This document shows, piece after piece, positions 1-6,765 of a DNA stretch of 7,583 bases. Under the pieces are notes generated by a model, which was not told the origin of the DNA, searched no databases, and saw only the letters and a program-made list of their open reading frames with translations. The translations under genes were made by a program, and so were the position numbers. Position 1 is the stretch's first letter. The number at the start of each line of letters is the position of its first letter. Source of the DNA: Candidatus Magasanikiibacteriota bacterium (GTDB taxonomy: Bacteria > Patescibacteriota > Patescibacteriia > Magasanikbacterales > UBA922); the NCBI GenBank assembly GCA_023246565.1, contig JAHFIE010000019.1, positions 1-7,583 on the forward strand, in the 5' to 3' direction.

Positions 1-1145
1 TGCGCTTTTTTAAAATCACTGGGGAAGCGTCGAATATTATTCATGGTTTGAATAATTCTTGCTTTTTCATAGATTTCTTCAAACGCGTCATAAAATTTAT
101 CTTCCAGAATATCGTATGCAGCTTCAATATCACCGACTCCGACTTTGGCTACTGCTTCATCACGCGCTTGTTTAAGTGTGGTAACGCTTGTTTCCAACTC
201 CTGATACACTGACATGACACTAATTCCTTTGCTTTCCAATTTTTCACTCTGGGTTTTATATTTTTTCAAATCACGATTCAGTGTGGCCAATTGTTTGTCA
301 ATTTGTTTCAACATTTTTGGCCAGCGGGCCAATTGTTCCAACATTTTTCGACCTTCATGAAGATCACTGATCTCACTCGGGAGATCTTCCCATTCAGTCG
401 CTTCCAATTCATCAGCAGTTTTGGCAGATTTTACCGCGGCAATGGTTGATTTTATTTTTGCTAAAGAGTCAGAAAAATTTGCTGGAATCTTGACTCCTTT
501 TTTTGTTAAACTTTCAACTTGCCGATCAAATTGTTTTATGGTTGATTCCATGTTCTTTATCTGTCGTTGGGCATTTTGAACCATTTGTTTATCCCGTCGT
601 GCCTGATCTTCGGCTTCTCGAGCTTCATTATCTGAATCTGAATCCATACCCATACCATTGGATTGGTCAGGACCAAATGATTTTTTATTATTTCCAAAAT
701 TATTATTCATACCCTGGTCTCCGCCAAACCGCTGCTGATCATTACGTTGTTGATCATTCTGACCGAAATTCATTGAATTTTTTTGATTCATGTCAGGGAA
801 ATTCATTTGATTGCCTGGATTATCAAACTGTTTTCCTTTTTTGTTACCCATTTCATTACCAGGGGCGTCACCTTGTGGTTGGTTATTATTAAATTCAGGA
901 CGACCAAGGTTATTCATCATGTCCTTTTGCTCACCTGGTTGATTATTTTGCTCTTTCATTGGCTGGCCACCATCTGGTCCAGACGGTTGATTATTGTGCT
1001 GAGGAATTTGTGGAGACACTGATGGAGTCGACTGACCAGAAGGAGATTGTTCTGTTTTTTCTTCAGCAACTACTGTGGAACTAAAAATAACCATCATAAC
1101 AAGTGCTAGAACTGAAAAAGACAGAAGATGATGATGAGAATGCAT
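1..1145 (-). CDS. Secreted protein of unknown function: signal peptide, Q/N/G-rich linker, duplicated helical domain (partial)
   Basis: I do not recognise this family. From ATG at 1145 the frame stays open for 381 codons and runs off the left edge, so the C-terminus is missing. Residues 1-27 form a signal peptide: a His-rich start (MHSHHH), a hydrophobic core (LLSFSVLALVMMVIF) and a signal peptidase I-like site VVA|EE. Residues about 30-170 are low complexity, rich in Asn, Gln, Gly, Pro and Met, and almost certainly disordered, with a tandem NDQQR-NDQQR. From about 172 the chain becomes charged and helical, coiled-coil-like. Two segments (about 193-278 and 282-380) resemble each other: ESLTKKGVKI matches EKLESKGISV, and LARWPK matches NIRRFPS. 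It follows frr by 17 nt and is probably co-transcribed with it. No Shine-Dalgarno is evident. The export prediction is firm; the role (envelope spacer, surface or binding protein) is unknown. Confidence 0.85.
   Translation of the reverse strand, partial: MHSHHHLLSFSVLALVMMVIFSSTVVAEEKTEQSPSGQSTPSVSPQIPQHNNQPSGPDGGQPMKEQNNQPGEQKDMMNNLGRPEFNNNQPQGDAPGNEMGNKKGKQFDNPGNQMNFPDMNQKNSMNFGQNDQQRNDQQRFGGDQGMNNNFGNNKKSFGPDQSNGMGMDSDSDNEAREAEDQARRDKQMVQNAQRQIKNMESTIKQFDRQVESLTKKGVKIPANFSDSLAKIKSTIAAVKSAKTADELEATEWEDLPSEISDLHEGRKMLEQLARWPKMLKQIDKQLATLNRDLKKYKTQSEKLESKGISVMSVYQELETSVTTLKQARDEAVAKVGVGDIEAAYDILEDKFYDAFEEIYEKARIIQTMNNIRRFPSDFKKA
729..758 (-). repeat. 15-bp coding tandem repeat (NDQQR x2)
   Basis: Two adjacent 15-bp units encode Asn-Asp-Gln-Gln-Arg twice (residues about 130-139) in the low-complexity linker of the secreted protein. 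The units differ at three positions, all synonymous, so the peptide is conserved while the DNA has drifted. This is a local duplication inside the gene, not a mobile repeat. Confidence 0.6.
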
Positions 1146-1162
1146 AGACAGGATAAAAAACG

Positions 1163-1714
1163 TTAAATTGTAGTTATTTCTTTTTCTTTTTCTTCTCCAA
1201 TCACTTTGATTTTTTCATTATAATCTTTGACCATTTTTTCTAATGTGTCTTGCAAAGTAAATTTTTCATCTTCAGTTATTTCACCATCTTTTTCTCCTTG
1301 ATCAATTGCAGATCGGATATCTTCACGAATTTTACGAAAGGAAATTTTTGCTGCCTCTAATTTTTGATGCAATACTTTAATTAATTCAGCGCGACGTTCA
1401 CTTGTGAGTGAAGGAAGGGGTAAACGAATAACTTTTCCATCATTGACCGGGCTAATACCGAGTGATGAATTACGAATACCAATTTCAACAGCCTGGGTAA
1501 GTGATTTATCCCATGGTTCAATAACCAATGTTTTTGCGTCTGATACTGAAATTGAAGCCACTGCTTTTAGCGGTTGGCGGGATCCGTAGGCTTCCACCGT
1601 AATATCCTCAACTAAGGCTGGTGTAGCTCGACCAGTGCGGAGACTTGATATATCTTTTTTTAAAAAATCAAGAGCTGCGTCAAATTCTAATTTGTTTGTT
1701 TGAACGATATTCAT
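1163..1714 (-). CDS. frr: Ribosome recycling factor
   Basis: Cytoplasmic RRF works with EF-G to split the post-termination 70S complex so that ribosomes can be reused. The 183-residue length fits the family (about 185). Recognisable segments are LRTGRATPALVEDITVEAYG (25-44), the TLVIEPWDKS region (62-71), LPLPSLTSERR (98-108), and the R-x-x-R-x-D helix motif at 127-132 (RKIRED), which matches RNVRRD in E. coli and carries the key arginine. The C-terminal half is the long charged three-helix bundle, with EITEDE at 145-150. I chose the ATG at 1714 because homologues begin just before this point; the same frame extends to 1834 but only by overlapping the lipoprotein gene. It lies 14 nt downstream of the lipoprotein gene and 17 nt upstream of the secreted-protein gene. 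The usual pyrH/tsf neighbours are absent. No strong ribosome binding site is visible. Confidence 0.97.
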   Translation of the reverse strand: MNIVQTNKLEFDAALDFLKKDISSLRTGRATPALVEDITVEAYGSRQPLKAVASISVSDAKTLVIEPWDKSLTQAVEIGIRNSSLGISPVNDGKVIRLPLPSLTSERRAELIKVLHQKLEAAKISFRKIREDIRSAIDQGEKDGEITEDEKFTLQDTLEKMVKDYNEKIKVIGEEKEKEITTI

Positions 1715-1728
1715 ATGCTTTATGTATT

Positions 1729-2814
1729 TTATTGTGGTGGTAAGGAAAAACCTAAATACAACGACGATGGATTTGTCGGATGAACCCGCATAACAACCGG
1801 AATCTGTCCGGAAGGTAATTTTCGTGTCACCCATGTTTTACCGCCATCAATCGTACGATAAAACGTAGATTTAACACCAATCGTACTGGTGTAATACATT
1901 TCTTTGTCATTTTTTGGATTCACGGCAAAACCATAAATCGCTGTACTCCCTGGTGGAGTAATCATGGAAACCGCGTCCCAATCTTCGCCACCATTTTTGG
2001 AAAACAATACTCCATACTTGGAAATCCAATAAACTTGTCCTCCCTGTGTTGGATAAGTATATATTCTTCGATATTGTAAACCACCAGGATATGATTGTAA
2101 TTTATCTTTGAGATTTACCCATGTGGCACCAGCATCCTTTGATCGATATAAACCAGCTTCTTTCGTAGCCAAATAAATTAAACCAACCTGATTATAATCA
2201 AAAACCATGCGTTCAATTGACGTATTAAAATTATAAGCAATTTGCCAACTGTTTCCCCCATCTAAACTTTTCAGTAAAATTCCTGGGTTTTCGAGTGCGT
2301 AAAGTTCATGCGGTGAAAATGGATTAATGGCTAACCATCGAATCGAACGACTCGTAACTCCTTCGCGATAAACTTCATTCCAAGAACGGATACAATCAGT
2401 TGTTTTAAAAATTTGTCTGCCATTGGTGGCATAGATTGTGCAATTATCCTTGGGATGAATTGCAATACTATAAACAAATCCAGAATTAAATGGTGGCACA
2501 CTTTGCCGCCAACTTGCGCCTTCATCATAACTATAGAGCAATCCCTGATCACGAGAAAGCCAGTACAAAGCTTTTGGATCATTTTGATCTTCCCATAACG
2601 TAAAAACTGAAACTCCAGATAAACTTTTTACACCCTGAGCCGTAGGTAATAAAGAAATGGTCTTCCAACTTTCACCTTGGTCAGTTGATAAAAAAAATCC
2701 AGCCGGGCCAGATGTGGTTGGTTTTTGTTTTGAATTTCCAAACGAAACACAACCAGCTCCCAAAAGTACAAACGAAAGAGCTATACATCCAAACCGGGTA
2801 AAAATTCCAAACAT
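1729..2814 (-). CDS. Lipoprotein with seven Asp-box (BNR/sortilin/Ycf48-like) repeats, predicted beta-propeller
   Basis: 361 residues. The N-terminus is a lipoprotein signal: FTRF, a hydrophobic run, then LLGAGC with the candidate lipidated Cys at 22. Gly instead of Leu at -3 makes the lipobox slightly non-canonical. The rest holds seven Asp-box motifs (S/T-x-D-x-G-x-S/T-W) whose last residues are W50, W102, W145, W190, W232, W279 and W328, spaced 42-52 residues apart, which fits a seven-bladed beta-propeller. Box 3 (TTDCIRSW) and box 6 (SKNGGEDW) are degenerate. Such proteins are often annotated as sortilin-like, exo-alpha-sialidase-like or photosystem II stability factor (Ycf48/HCF136)-like. 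Asp-boxes are structural and do not show enzyme activity, so photosynthesis or sialidase function should not be inferred. It is probably membrane-anchored outside the cell membrane. It is first in a unit with frr and the secreted protein, behind its own predicted promoter. Confidence 0.9.
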   Translation of the reverse strand: MFGIFTRFGCIALSFVLLGAGCVSFGNSKQKPTTSGPAGFFLSTDQGESWKTISLLPTAQGVKSLSGVSVFTLWEDQNDPKALYWLSRDQGLLYSYDEGASWRQSVPPFNSGFVYSIAIHPKDNCTIYATNGRQIFKTTDCIRSWNEVYREGVTSRSIRWLAINPFSPHELYALENPGILLKSLDGGNSWQIAYNFNTSIERMVFDYNQVGLIYLATKEAGLYRSKDAGATWVNLKDKLQSYPGGLQYRRIYTYPTQGGQVYWISKYGVLFSKNGGEDWDAVSMITPPGSTAIYGFAVNPKNDKEMYYTSTIGVKSTFYRTIDGGKTWVTRKLPSGQIPVVMRVHPTNPSSLYLGFSLPPQ

Positions 2815-2867
2815 AGAATAATAAAGATCATGAAACTATTTCTTTCAACAATATTCCGTGAGATCTT

Positions 2868-2882
2868 GGTAACACTATTACC
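2868..2882. other. Small inverted repeat near predicted transcription start
   Basis: A 5-bp perfect inverted repeat, GGTAA-cacta-TTACC on the plus strand, lies just downstream of the candidate -10 of the lipoprotein promoter and overlaps its expected start site. It could be an operator or a small 5-prime hairpin. It has no T-run, so it is not a terminator for holB. A 5-bp repeat can easily occur by chance. Confidence 0.2.
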
Positions 2883-2886
2883 TACC

Positions 2887-2915
2887 AGTATACCAATTCA
2901 ACAAAACTATCGCAA
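2887..2915 (-). promoter_or_regulatory. Predicted sigma70-type promoter for the lipoprotein-frr-secreted protein unit
   Basis: Read on the minus strand, TTGCGA (2915-2910) is followed by a 17-nt spacer and TATACT (2892-2887). These match the consensus -35 and -10 at 4 of 6 and 5 of 6 positions, with ideal spacing. Transcription would start near 2880, giving a leader of about 66 nt before the ATG at 2814. It lies in the only sizeable gap (101 bp) between holB and the lipoprotein gene, where a new promoter would be expected. Confidence 0.5.
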
Positions 2916-3845
2916 CTAAGGAAGTGTCAAGAGTACGGATTCAATCACCAAACGAGGATGAACATTACGCCGTAAGTCAAAGAGTGCCTCAATAATTTTT
3001 TCCTGTACCATGAGCCAGATTCTTGGAGGACATGATTGGGTGTTCGATAATTGATTCCACAGCATACTCCGTAAGATTCCTTGCCAAAAAACCAATCGAT
3101 CAATAAGAAAATCAGGGCCAAGACTTGTTTCTTTAGCATCTTCAAACCAATGTTCAACATGGGCAAGTTTGTCAGCAAATGAAAGACCCCATAACCCCAA
3201 AAATTCTTTTTTTGCAGATAAAAAGGTTTCATAATCTTCTGGATTTTGTAACCAGGTAAAAGCAAGACCTGGCAATCCCTGGGCTTCGGTGACCAAAGTG
3301 ACGAATGATTCTTCTGATTTCTCTTCTTTTGGAAAATCAAAATCTTTTAAACCAGCAAGCAATTCCGTAGTATTGACAGGAGGGCAAGGGATTATTTGCG
3401 CTCGTGAACGAATGGTCGGAAGCAAGGTTGCTTCATTGTTGTAGAGTAAAAAAAAGATAGTTCGTAGTGGTGGTTCTTCAAGCATTTTAAGGAGCGCATT
3501 ACTTGCTTCAGTATTCAAACGCTCTGCTTCTTCTATAATAATAATTTTATAACCTTTATCATATAAAGGACTTTGACTCGCAAAATGAACTGCGTCACGA
3601 ATATCAGACACAGACAAATCTCGTCGCATACGATCTGTTTTCTCATCATGGAGTCTTTGCACCATTAAAAAATCAGGATGCTGGGCTAAACGATGTTCTT
3701 CAACCTTAAGAATTTTACTCGCGACGAAACATGCCAAGGTAGTTTTACCCACATGTCGTGGTCCAACAAGAATATAGGCATGATTATGATTTTCTTGTTC
3801 AAGTACTCGTTCAAAAAAGGTTTGTTGTTTTTGGTGACCAATCAT
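2916..3845 (-). CDS. holB: DNA polymerase III clamp loader subunit delta prime
   Basis: An AAA+ subunit of the clamp loader that opens the sliding clamp and places it on primed DNA; cytoplasmic, 309 residues. The fold starts with an N-terminal GHQ segment, then an intact Walker A (GPRHVGKTT, 28-36), the family HPDF motif (56-59), a Walker B-like IIIIEEAERL (101-110) with Glu where Asp is usual, NALLKMLEEPP (116-126), and the arginine-finger segment IRSRAQ (145-150), where SRA replaces the usual SRC. The C-terminal third is the divergent collar domain. Delta prime fits better than DnaX because the chain is short, lacks the DnaX tail and has HPDF. Notably, the zinc-binding cysteines normally found just before HPD are absent. 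The start is 3 nt after the glycosyltransferase stop, so it sits in the ribA-ribD-glycosyltransferase run. No Shine-Dalgarno is visible. Confidence 0.9.
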   Translation of the reverse strand: MIGHQKQQTFFERVLEQENHNHAYILVGPRHVGKTTLACFVASKILKVEEHRLAQHPDFLMVQRLHDEKTDRMRRDLSVSDIRDAVHFASQSPLYDKGYKIIIIEEAERLNTEASNALLKMLEEPPLRTIFFLLYNNEATLLPTIRSRAQIIPCPPVNTTELLAGLKDFDFPKEEKSEESFVTLVTEAQGLPGLAFTWLQNPEDYETFLSAKKEFLGLWGLSFADKLAHVEHWFEDAKETSLGPDFLIDRLVFWQGILRSMLWNQLSNTQSCPPRIWLMVQEKIIEALFDLRRNVHPRLVIESVLLTLP

Positions 3846-3848
3846 ACA

Positions 3849-4973
3849 TCAAACAAGTGATTCAAAAACATGCAAGGTCTCACGAGCTGCTTTTTCCCAA
3901 GAAAACTCTCGTACTCTTTGTAAACCACGTCCAATTATACGCTTCCGTTGTTCTTCATCATTGACTAATGTTATCATGTTTTGTGCCCACGCATCTACAG
4001 CATAAGAATCAAGATAGAGAGCTGCATCTCCTCCAACTTCGGGTAAACTCCCGGTATTGGACGCAAGCACGGGAACACCAGCCGCGAATGCTTCAAGAAT
4101 CGGTAAACCAAAACCTTCGTACAAACTTGGGAAAACAAAAAGTTTTGCCCCAAACATAAGATGCACAAGATCTTTATCTGCGAGCCATGGAACATGATGA
4201 ATAAAATTTCTATGCGGACTTTTTTTCATTGCTTGTTCGACTTCTGGATAACCAAATCCAGGAGGACCAACAAGGACTAGATCAGCAGTAAGGCCTTGAT
4301 TTCTAGCAAGAGAATAGGCTTCTAGTAATCTTTTGGTATTTTTTTTCTCTTCAAGACGTCCCACATATACAATATATTCTTTTTCTTTTAATCCAAGAGA
4401 AATTCCTAAAGTAGAGTCTGTAAATTTTCCATTCTCTGTTCTTTCAAAAAATAATGGATTGACCCCGTGGTGGATTATGTGAATCTTATCCTGGTTAACA
4501 CCTGATCCAAGATGCAACAAATCTTCTTTTACTGATTCACTCGGAACAATAAGAGCTGGTAAATTCCGAAGAGCGTATTTTGCTGATGCTATGGTATACC
4601 AACGCTCAAAACGATTGTAGGACTGCGGAAAATGAAGGGCAGCTACATCGTGCACGGTCATGATGGTCTTAATGGGATGAAGGAGAGGTGGAACATGGGC
4701 CGGAATAAATAAAATATCGGGCGGATGTTGAACCATTTCTTTACTCAATCTGATCTGGGTCCAAAAACGCTTTCCTTGCCAATCGAGTATCTTTTGTGTC
4801 CAATTACTCGGCAGTACAGCAAGTTGGTTTGATAATGGTCTATCTGAATATAAAATCACGTCCCATGATTCAGGAATCATCTTTTTTAATTCCTGGATAA
4901 TAAACCAAGCATAGGATTCAACACCGGTTTTTTGCTCGTGATTCGCGCGTGAAGCATCAATACCGAGAATCAT
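3849..4973 (-). CDS. Family 4 (GT-B) glycosyltransferase, MtfB-like
   Basis: A 374-residue retaining glycosyltransferase predicted to move a sugar, perhaps mannose, from a nucleotide sugar to an envelope or exopolysaccharide acceptor; donor and acceptor cannot be read from sequence. The N-terminal acceptor domain includes TKTGVESY-like residues (16-21), TVHDVAALHFPQSYNR (106-121) and IVPSESVKEDLL (142-153). The C-terminal donor domain has IHHGVN (167-172), VYVGRLEEKKN (202-212, phosphate-contacting Arg206 and Lys210), LVGPPG (234-239) and the GT4 E-x7-E motif with E286 and E294 in EGFGLPILE. No signal peptide or membrane span is seen, so it is cytosolic or membrane-associated. It starts 1 nt after the ribD stop and ends 3 nt before holB. 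Its presence with riboflavin and replication genes looks like operon packing, not shared function. Confidence 0.92.
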   Translation of the reverse strand: MILGIDASRANHEQKTGVESYAWFIIQELKKMIPESWDVILYSDRPLSNQLAVLPSNWTQKILDWQGKRFWTQIRLSKEMVQHPPDILFIPAHVPPLLHPIKTIMTVHDVAALHFPQSYNRFERWYTIASAKYALRNLPALIVPSESVKEDLLHLGSGVNQDKIHIIHHGVNPLFFERTENGKFTDSTLGISLGLKEKEYIVYVGRLEEKKNTKRLLEAYSLARNQGLTADLVLVGPPGFGYPEVEQAMKKSPHRNFIHHVPWLADKDLVHLMFGAKLFVFPSLYEGFGLPILEAFAAGVPVLASNTGSLPEVGGDAALYLDSYAVDAWAQNMITLVNDEEQRKRIIGRGLQRVREFSWEKAARETLHVFESLV

Positions 4974-4974
4974 A

Positions 4975-6084
4975 TTAATATTTGTTCAATAATCCGCTAA
5001 TTTTAATATCAATGCCAAAATTCTGAACCAAAACATCTTTTAAGGTAAGACTTTTGGCAACTGATTCTAAACCCTTTCCACCCACAGCAGAAATTGATTC
5101 TGTACCACCAATAATTTTTGGCGCTAGGTAAAAAATAATTTTATCCATTAATTGAAGATTTTGGAGAGCGGCATCGTGGAGTGCGCCATGGACACCGGCT
5201 CCACCCTCAACATATACACTACGGATATTTTGGGTCGTGAGGTACTCAAAAAGTTTTCTTAAATTTACTTCTTTTTTGCCAAAGGATTTATAGATAACAC
5301 CAGCTTTTTCATAAGCGAGACACCGAACGGCTGATGCGGCATCGCTGCAGGCGACCAATACATTTTTGTCACGAAAAATTTGTTTTTTTACGTCAGATGA
5401 TAATTTTCCATCAATAATTACGCGAAGCAATTTTTTATTTTTAAATTTTCCATGCGGAGCCAATTCTGGATTATCGGCCGCAACGGTGCCAGCTCCAACA
5501 AGTACGGCGTCACACAAACTTCGTTCTAAACGCGCATCAACGCGCGCTTTTGAGCCAGTAATCCATTGAGAATCGCCCATGCGGGTAGCAATTTTTCCAT
5601 CCAAAGTTACGGCGACTTTCATGATTATATAGGGCAAACCTGTAGTCATGGATTTAATAAATGGCTGATTAAGCATTCTAATTTCCTGTGCCAACGTGGA
5701 TTTTGCGGGCAACATTTCAACGCTACAACTAGCCATTTTTAATCGACGTATTCCCCCACCATTCACTTTGGGATTAGGATCCTTCATGCCAATGAATACT
5801 TTTTTTATTCCAGCTTCAATTATTGCGTCCGTACACGGCCCGGTTCTGCCAGTGATACAACATGGCTCAAGCGTAACATACAGATCAGCTCCCTCTGATT
5901 TTTTTCCGGCATGCTTGATTGCTTCAATTTCTGCGTGATTTTTCCCGGGCGCTTGTGTATGACCAACACTGATAATTGTGCCATCCCTAACAATCACTGC
6001 ACCGACTGCGGGATTCGGCGAGACAAATCCCATTGCTTTTTTGGCTTCGATAATCGCCAAGCGAAAATAATCCTCAGTTTTCAT
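4975..6084 (-). CDS. ribD: Bifunctional riboflavin biosynthesis deaminase/reductase
   Basis: A cytoplasmic two-domain enzyme of 369 residues, normal for the family. It deaminates the RibA product 2,5-diamino-6-ribosylamino-pyrimidinone 5-phosphate and then reduces the ribose side chain with NADPH, giving 5-amino-6-ribitylamino-uracil 5-phosphate. The deaminase domain (about 1-145) has SPNPAVGAV (22-30), the zinc/catalytic motif HAE (50-52) and LEPCCITGRTGPC (72-84), with zinc ligands His50, Cys75 and Cys84. The reductase domain (about 150-365) has MKVAVTLDGKIAT (155-167), QWITG (173-177), DAVLVGAGTVAADNPEL (192-208), YVEGGAGVHGAL (291-302) and APKIIGG (321-327). In the zinc motif the usual S-H or N-H pair after the first Cys is Cys-Ile. 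The ATG overlaps the ribA stop by 4 nt (ATGA), which suggests translational coupling. A weak AAAGAGA precedes the start. Confidence 0.96.
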   Translation of the reverse strand: MKTEDYFRLAIIEAKKAMGFVSPNPAVGAVIVRDGTIISVGHTQAPGKNHAEIEAIKHAGKKSEGADLYVTLEPCCITGRTGPCTDAIIEAGIKKVFIGMKDPNPKVNGGGIRRLKMASCSVEMLPAKSTLAQEIRMLNQPFIKSMTTGLPYIIMKVAVTLDGKIATRMGDSQWITGSKARVDARLERSLCDAVLVGAGTVAADNPELAPHGKFKNKKLLRVIIDGKLSSDVKKQIFRDKNVLVACSDAASAVRCLAYEKAGVIYKSFGKKEVNLRKLFEYLTTQNIRSVYVEGGAGVHGALHDAALQNLQLMDKIIFYLAPKIIGGTESISAVGGKGLESVAKSLTLKDVLVQNFGIDIKISGLLNKY

Positions 6085-6686
6085 ATCTCTTTAAGCAAAT
6101 GCCCCATCTTACTTTTTTTGACTGACAAATATCTATTATCAACACCATTCGGAGCAATTTCCAAAGGAATACGTTCAACAACAACAATTCCATCTACTTC
6201 AAGCTGTTTAATTTTATCCGGATTATTGGTCATTAACTTGACATGATCAATCCCCAGTCCTTTCAAAAGCGCGACTGCGGTTGTATAGGTACGAGCATCA
6301 GGAGGAAAACCAAGTTTTTCATTGGCTTCTACCGTATCAAGTCCTTGTCGTTGTAATTCATGAGCCTTAATTTTATTGGTCAAACCAATATCCCGGCCTT
6401 CTTGGCGTAAATATAATAAAACACCACGACCCATTTCATTTATTTTTTGTAAAGCAGCGATTAATTGCGGGCCGCAATCACAAAGCAATGAATGAAAAAC
6501 TTCGCCCGTCAAACATTCACTCTGAATGCGAACCAAAACCGCCTCACCATCATGAAAACTTCCTTGCGATAAACTAACATGTTCTCGAGCCTGTTCATCC
6601 TGATAAACACGAATAACAAATTCACCATATTCTGTGATAATGCGTGATTCAGCGCTGGGATTTAGTAATCGTGAAGAAGTTTTCAT
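6081..6686 (-). CDS. ribA: GTP cyclohydrolase II (stand-alone)
   Basis: Catalyses the first committed step of riboflavin synthesis: GTP opens to 2,5-diamino-6-ribosylamino-pyrimidinone 5-phosphate with loss of formate and pyrophosphate. From ATG 6686 it is 201 residues, close to E. coli RibA (196). Residues below are numbered from that ATG. Zinc ligands are Cys58, Cys69 and Cys71 (SECLTGEVFHSLLCDCG). LYLRQEGRDIGL follows (91-102), then DTVEAN (117-122), the catalytic Asp130/Arg132 in PPDART, TNNPDK (153-158) and the C-terminal NRYLSVKKSKMGHLL. It is not fused to RibB. A TTG at 6719 would add 11 residues (VRLSIPVHHC after the initiator) and has AAGG just upstream; I prefer the ATG because it matches family length and the candidate promoter would start transcription at about 6718. 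Its stop overlaps the ribD start by 4 nt. Confidence 0.96.
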   Translation of the reverse strand: MKTSSRLLNPSAESRIITEYGEFVIRVYQDEQAREHVSLSQGSFHDGEAVLVRIQSECLTGEVFHSLLCDCGPQLIAALQKINEMGRGVLLYLRQEGRDIGLTNKIKAHELQRQGLDTVEANEKLGFPPDARTYTTAVALLKGLGIDHVKLMTNNPDKIKQLEVDGIVVVERIPLEIAPNGVDNRYLSVKKSKMGHLLKEI

Positions 6687-6724
6687 ACAATGATGTACAG
6701 GAATTGAAAGTCTTACCAAGAGAC

Positions 6725-6753
6725 CTTATAATGATTCAGTGTCATTTTGTTCA
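6725..6753 (-). promoter_or_regulatory. Candidate sigma70-type promoter for ribA-ribD-glycosyltransferase-holB
   Basis: On the minus strand TGAACA (6753-6748), a 17-nt spacer and TATAAG (6730-6725) match -35 and -10 consensus at 4 of 6 and 5 of 6 positions. The predicted start is near 6718, about 30 nt before the ATG at 6686. It sits downstream of the palindromic elements, where a promoter for the four-gene run is expected. In AT-rich DNA such matches also arise by chance. Confidence 0.4.
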
Positions 6754-6765
6754 CGATTGGAAGTT

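Noticed and set aside
317..332. TTGGCC-AGCG-GGCCAA hairpin within the secreted-protein gene
   Set aside because: A 6-bp stem inside coding sequence encoding Leu-Ala-Arg-Trp-Pro; most likely chance from codon choice.
503..1022. Two overlapping plus-strand open frames of 129 and 79 codons
   Set aside because: They are antisense to the Asn/Gln-rich linker of the secreted protein; AAT and CAA codons read backwards give stop-free, Tyr/Phe/Leu-rich nonsense with no recognisable domain.
1715..1834. N-terminal extension of frr
   Set aside because: The extra 40 residues overlap the lipoprotein gene and do not resemble RRF; homologues begin at about the ATG at 1714.
2331..3340. Minus- and plus-strand alternative frames of 61-131 codons inside the lipoprotein and holB genes
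   Set aside because: They overlap well-supported genes fully, have no recognisable motif and no start signal.
5366..6246. Plus-strand open frames of 67-111 codons across ribD and ribA
   Set aside because: They are antisense shadows of two clearly conserved enzymes.
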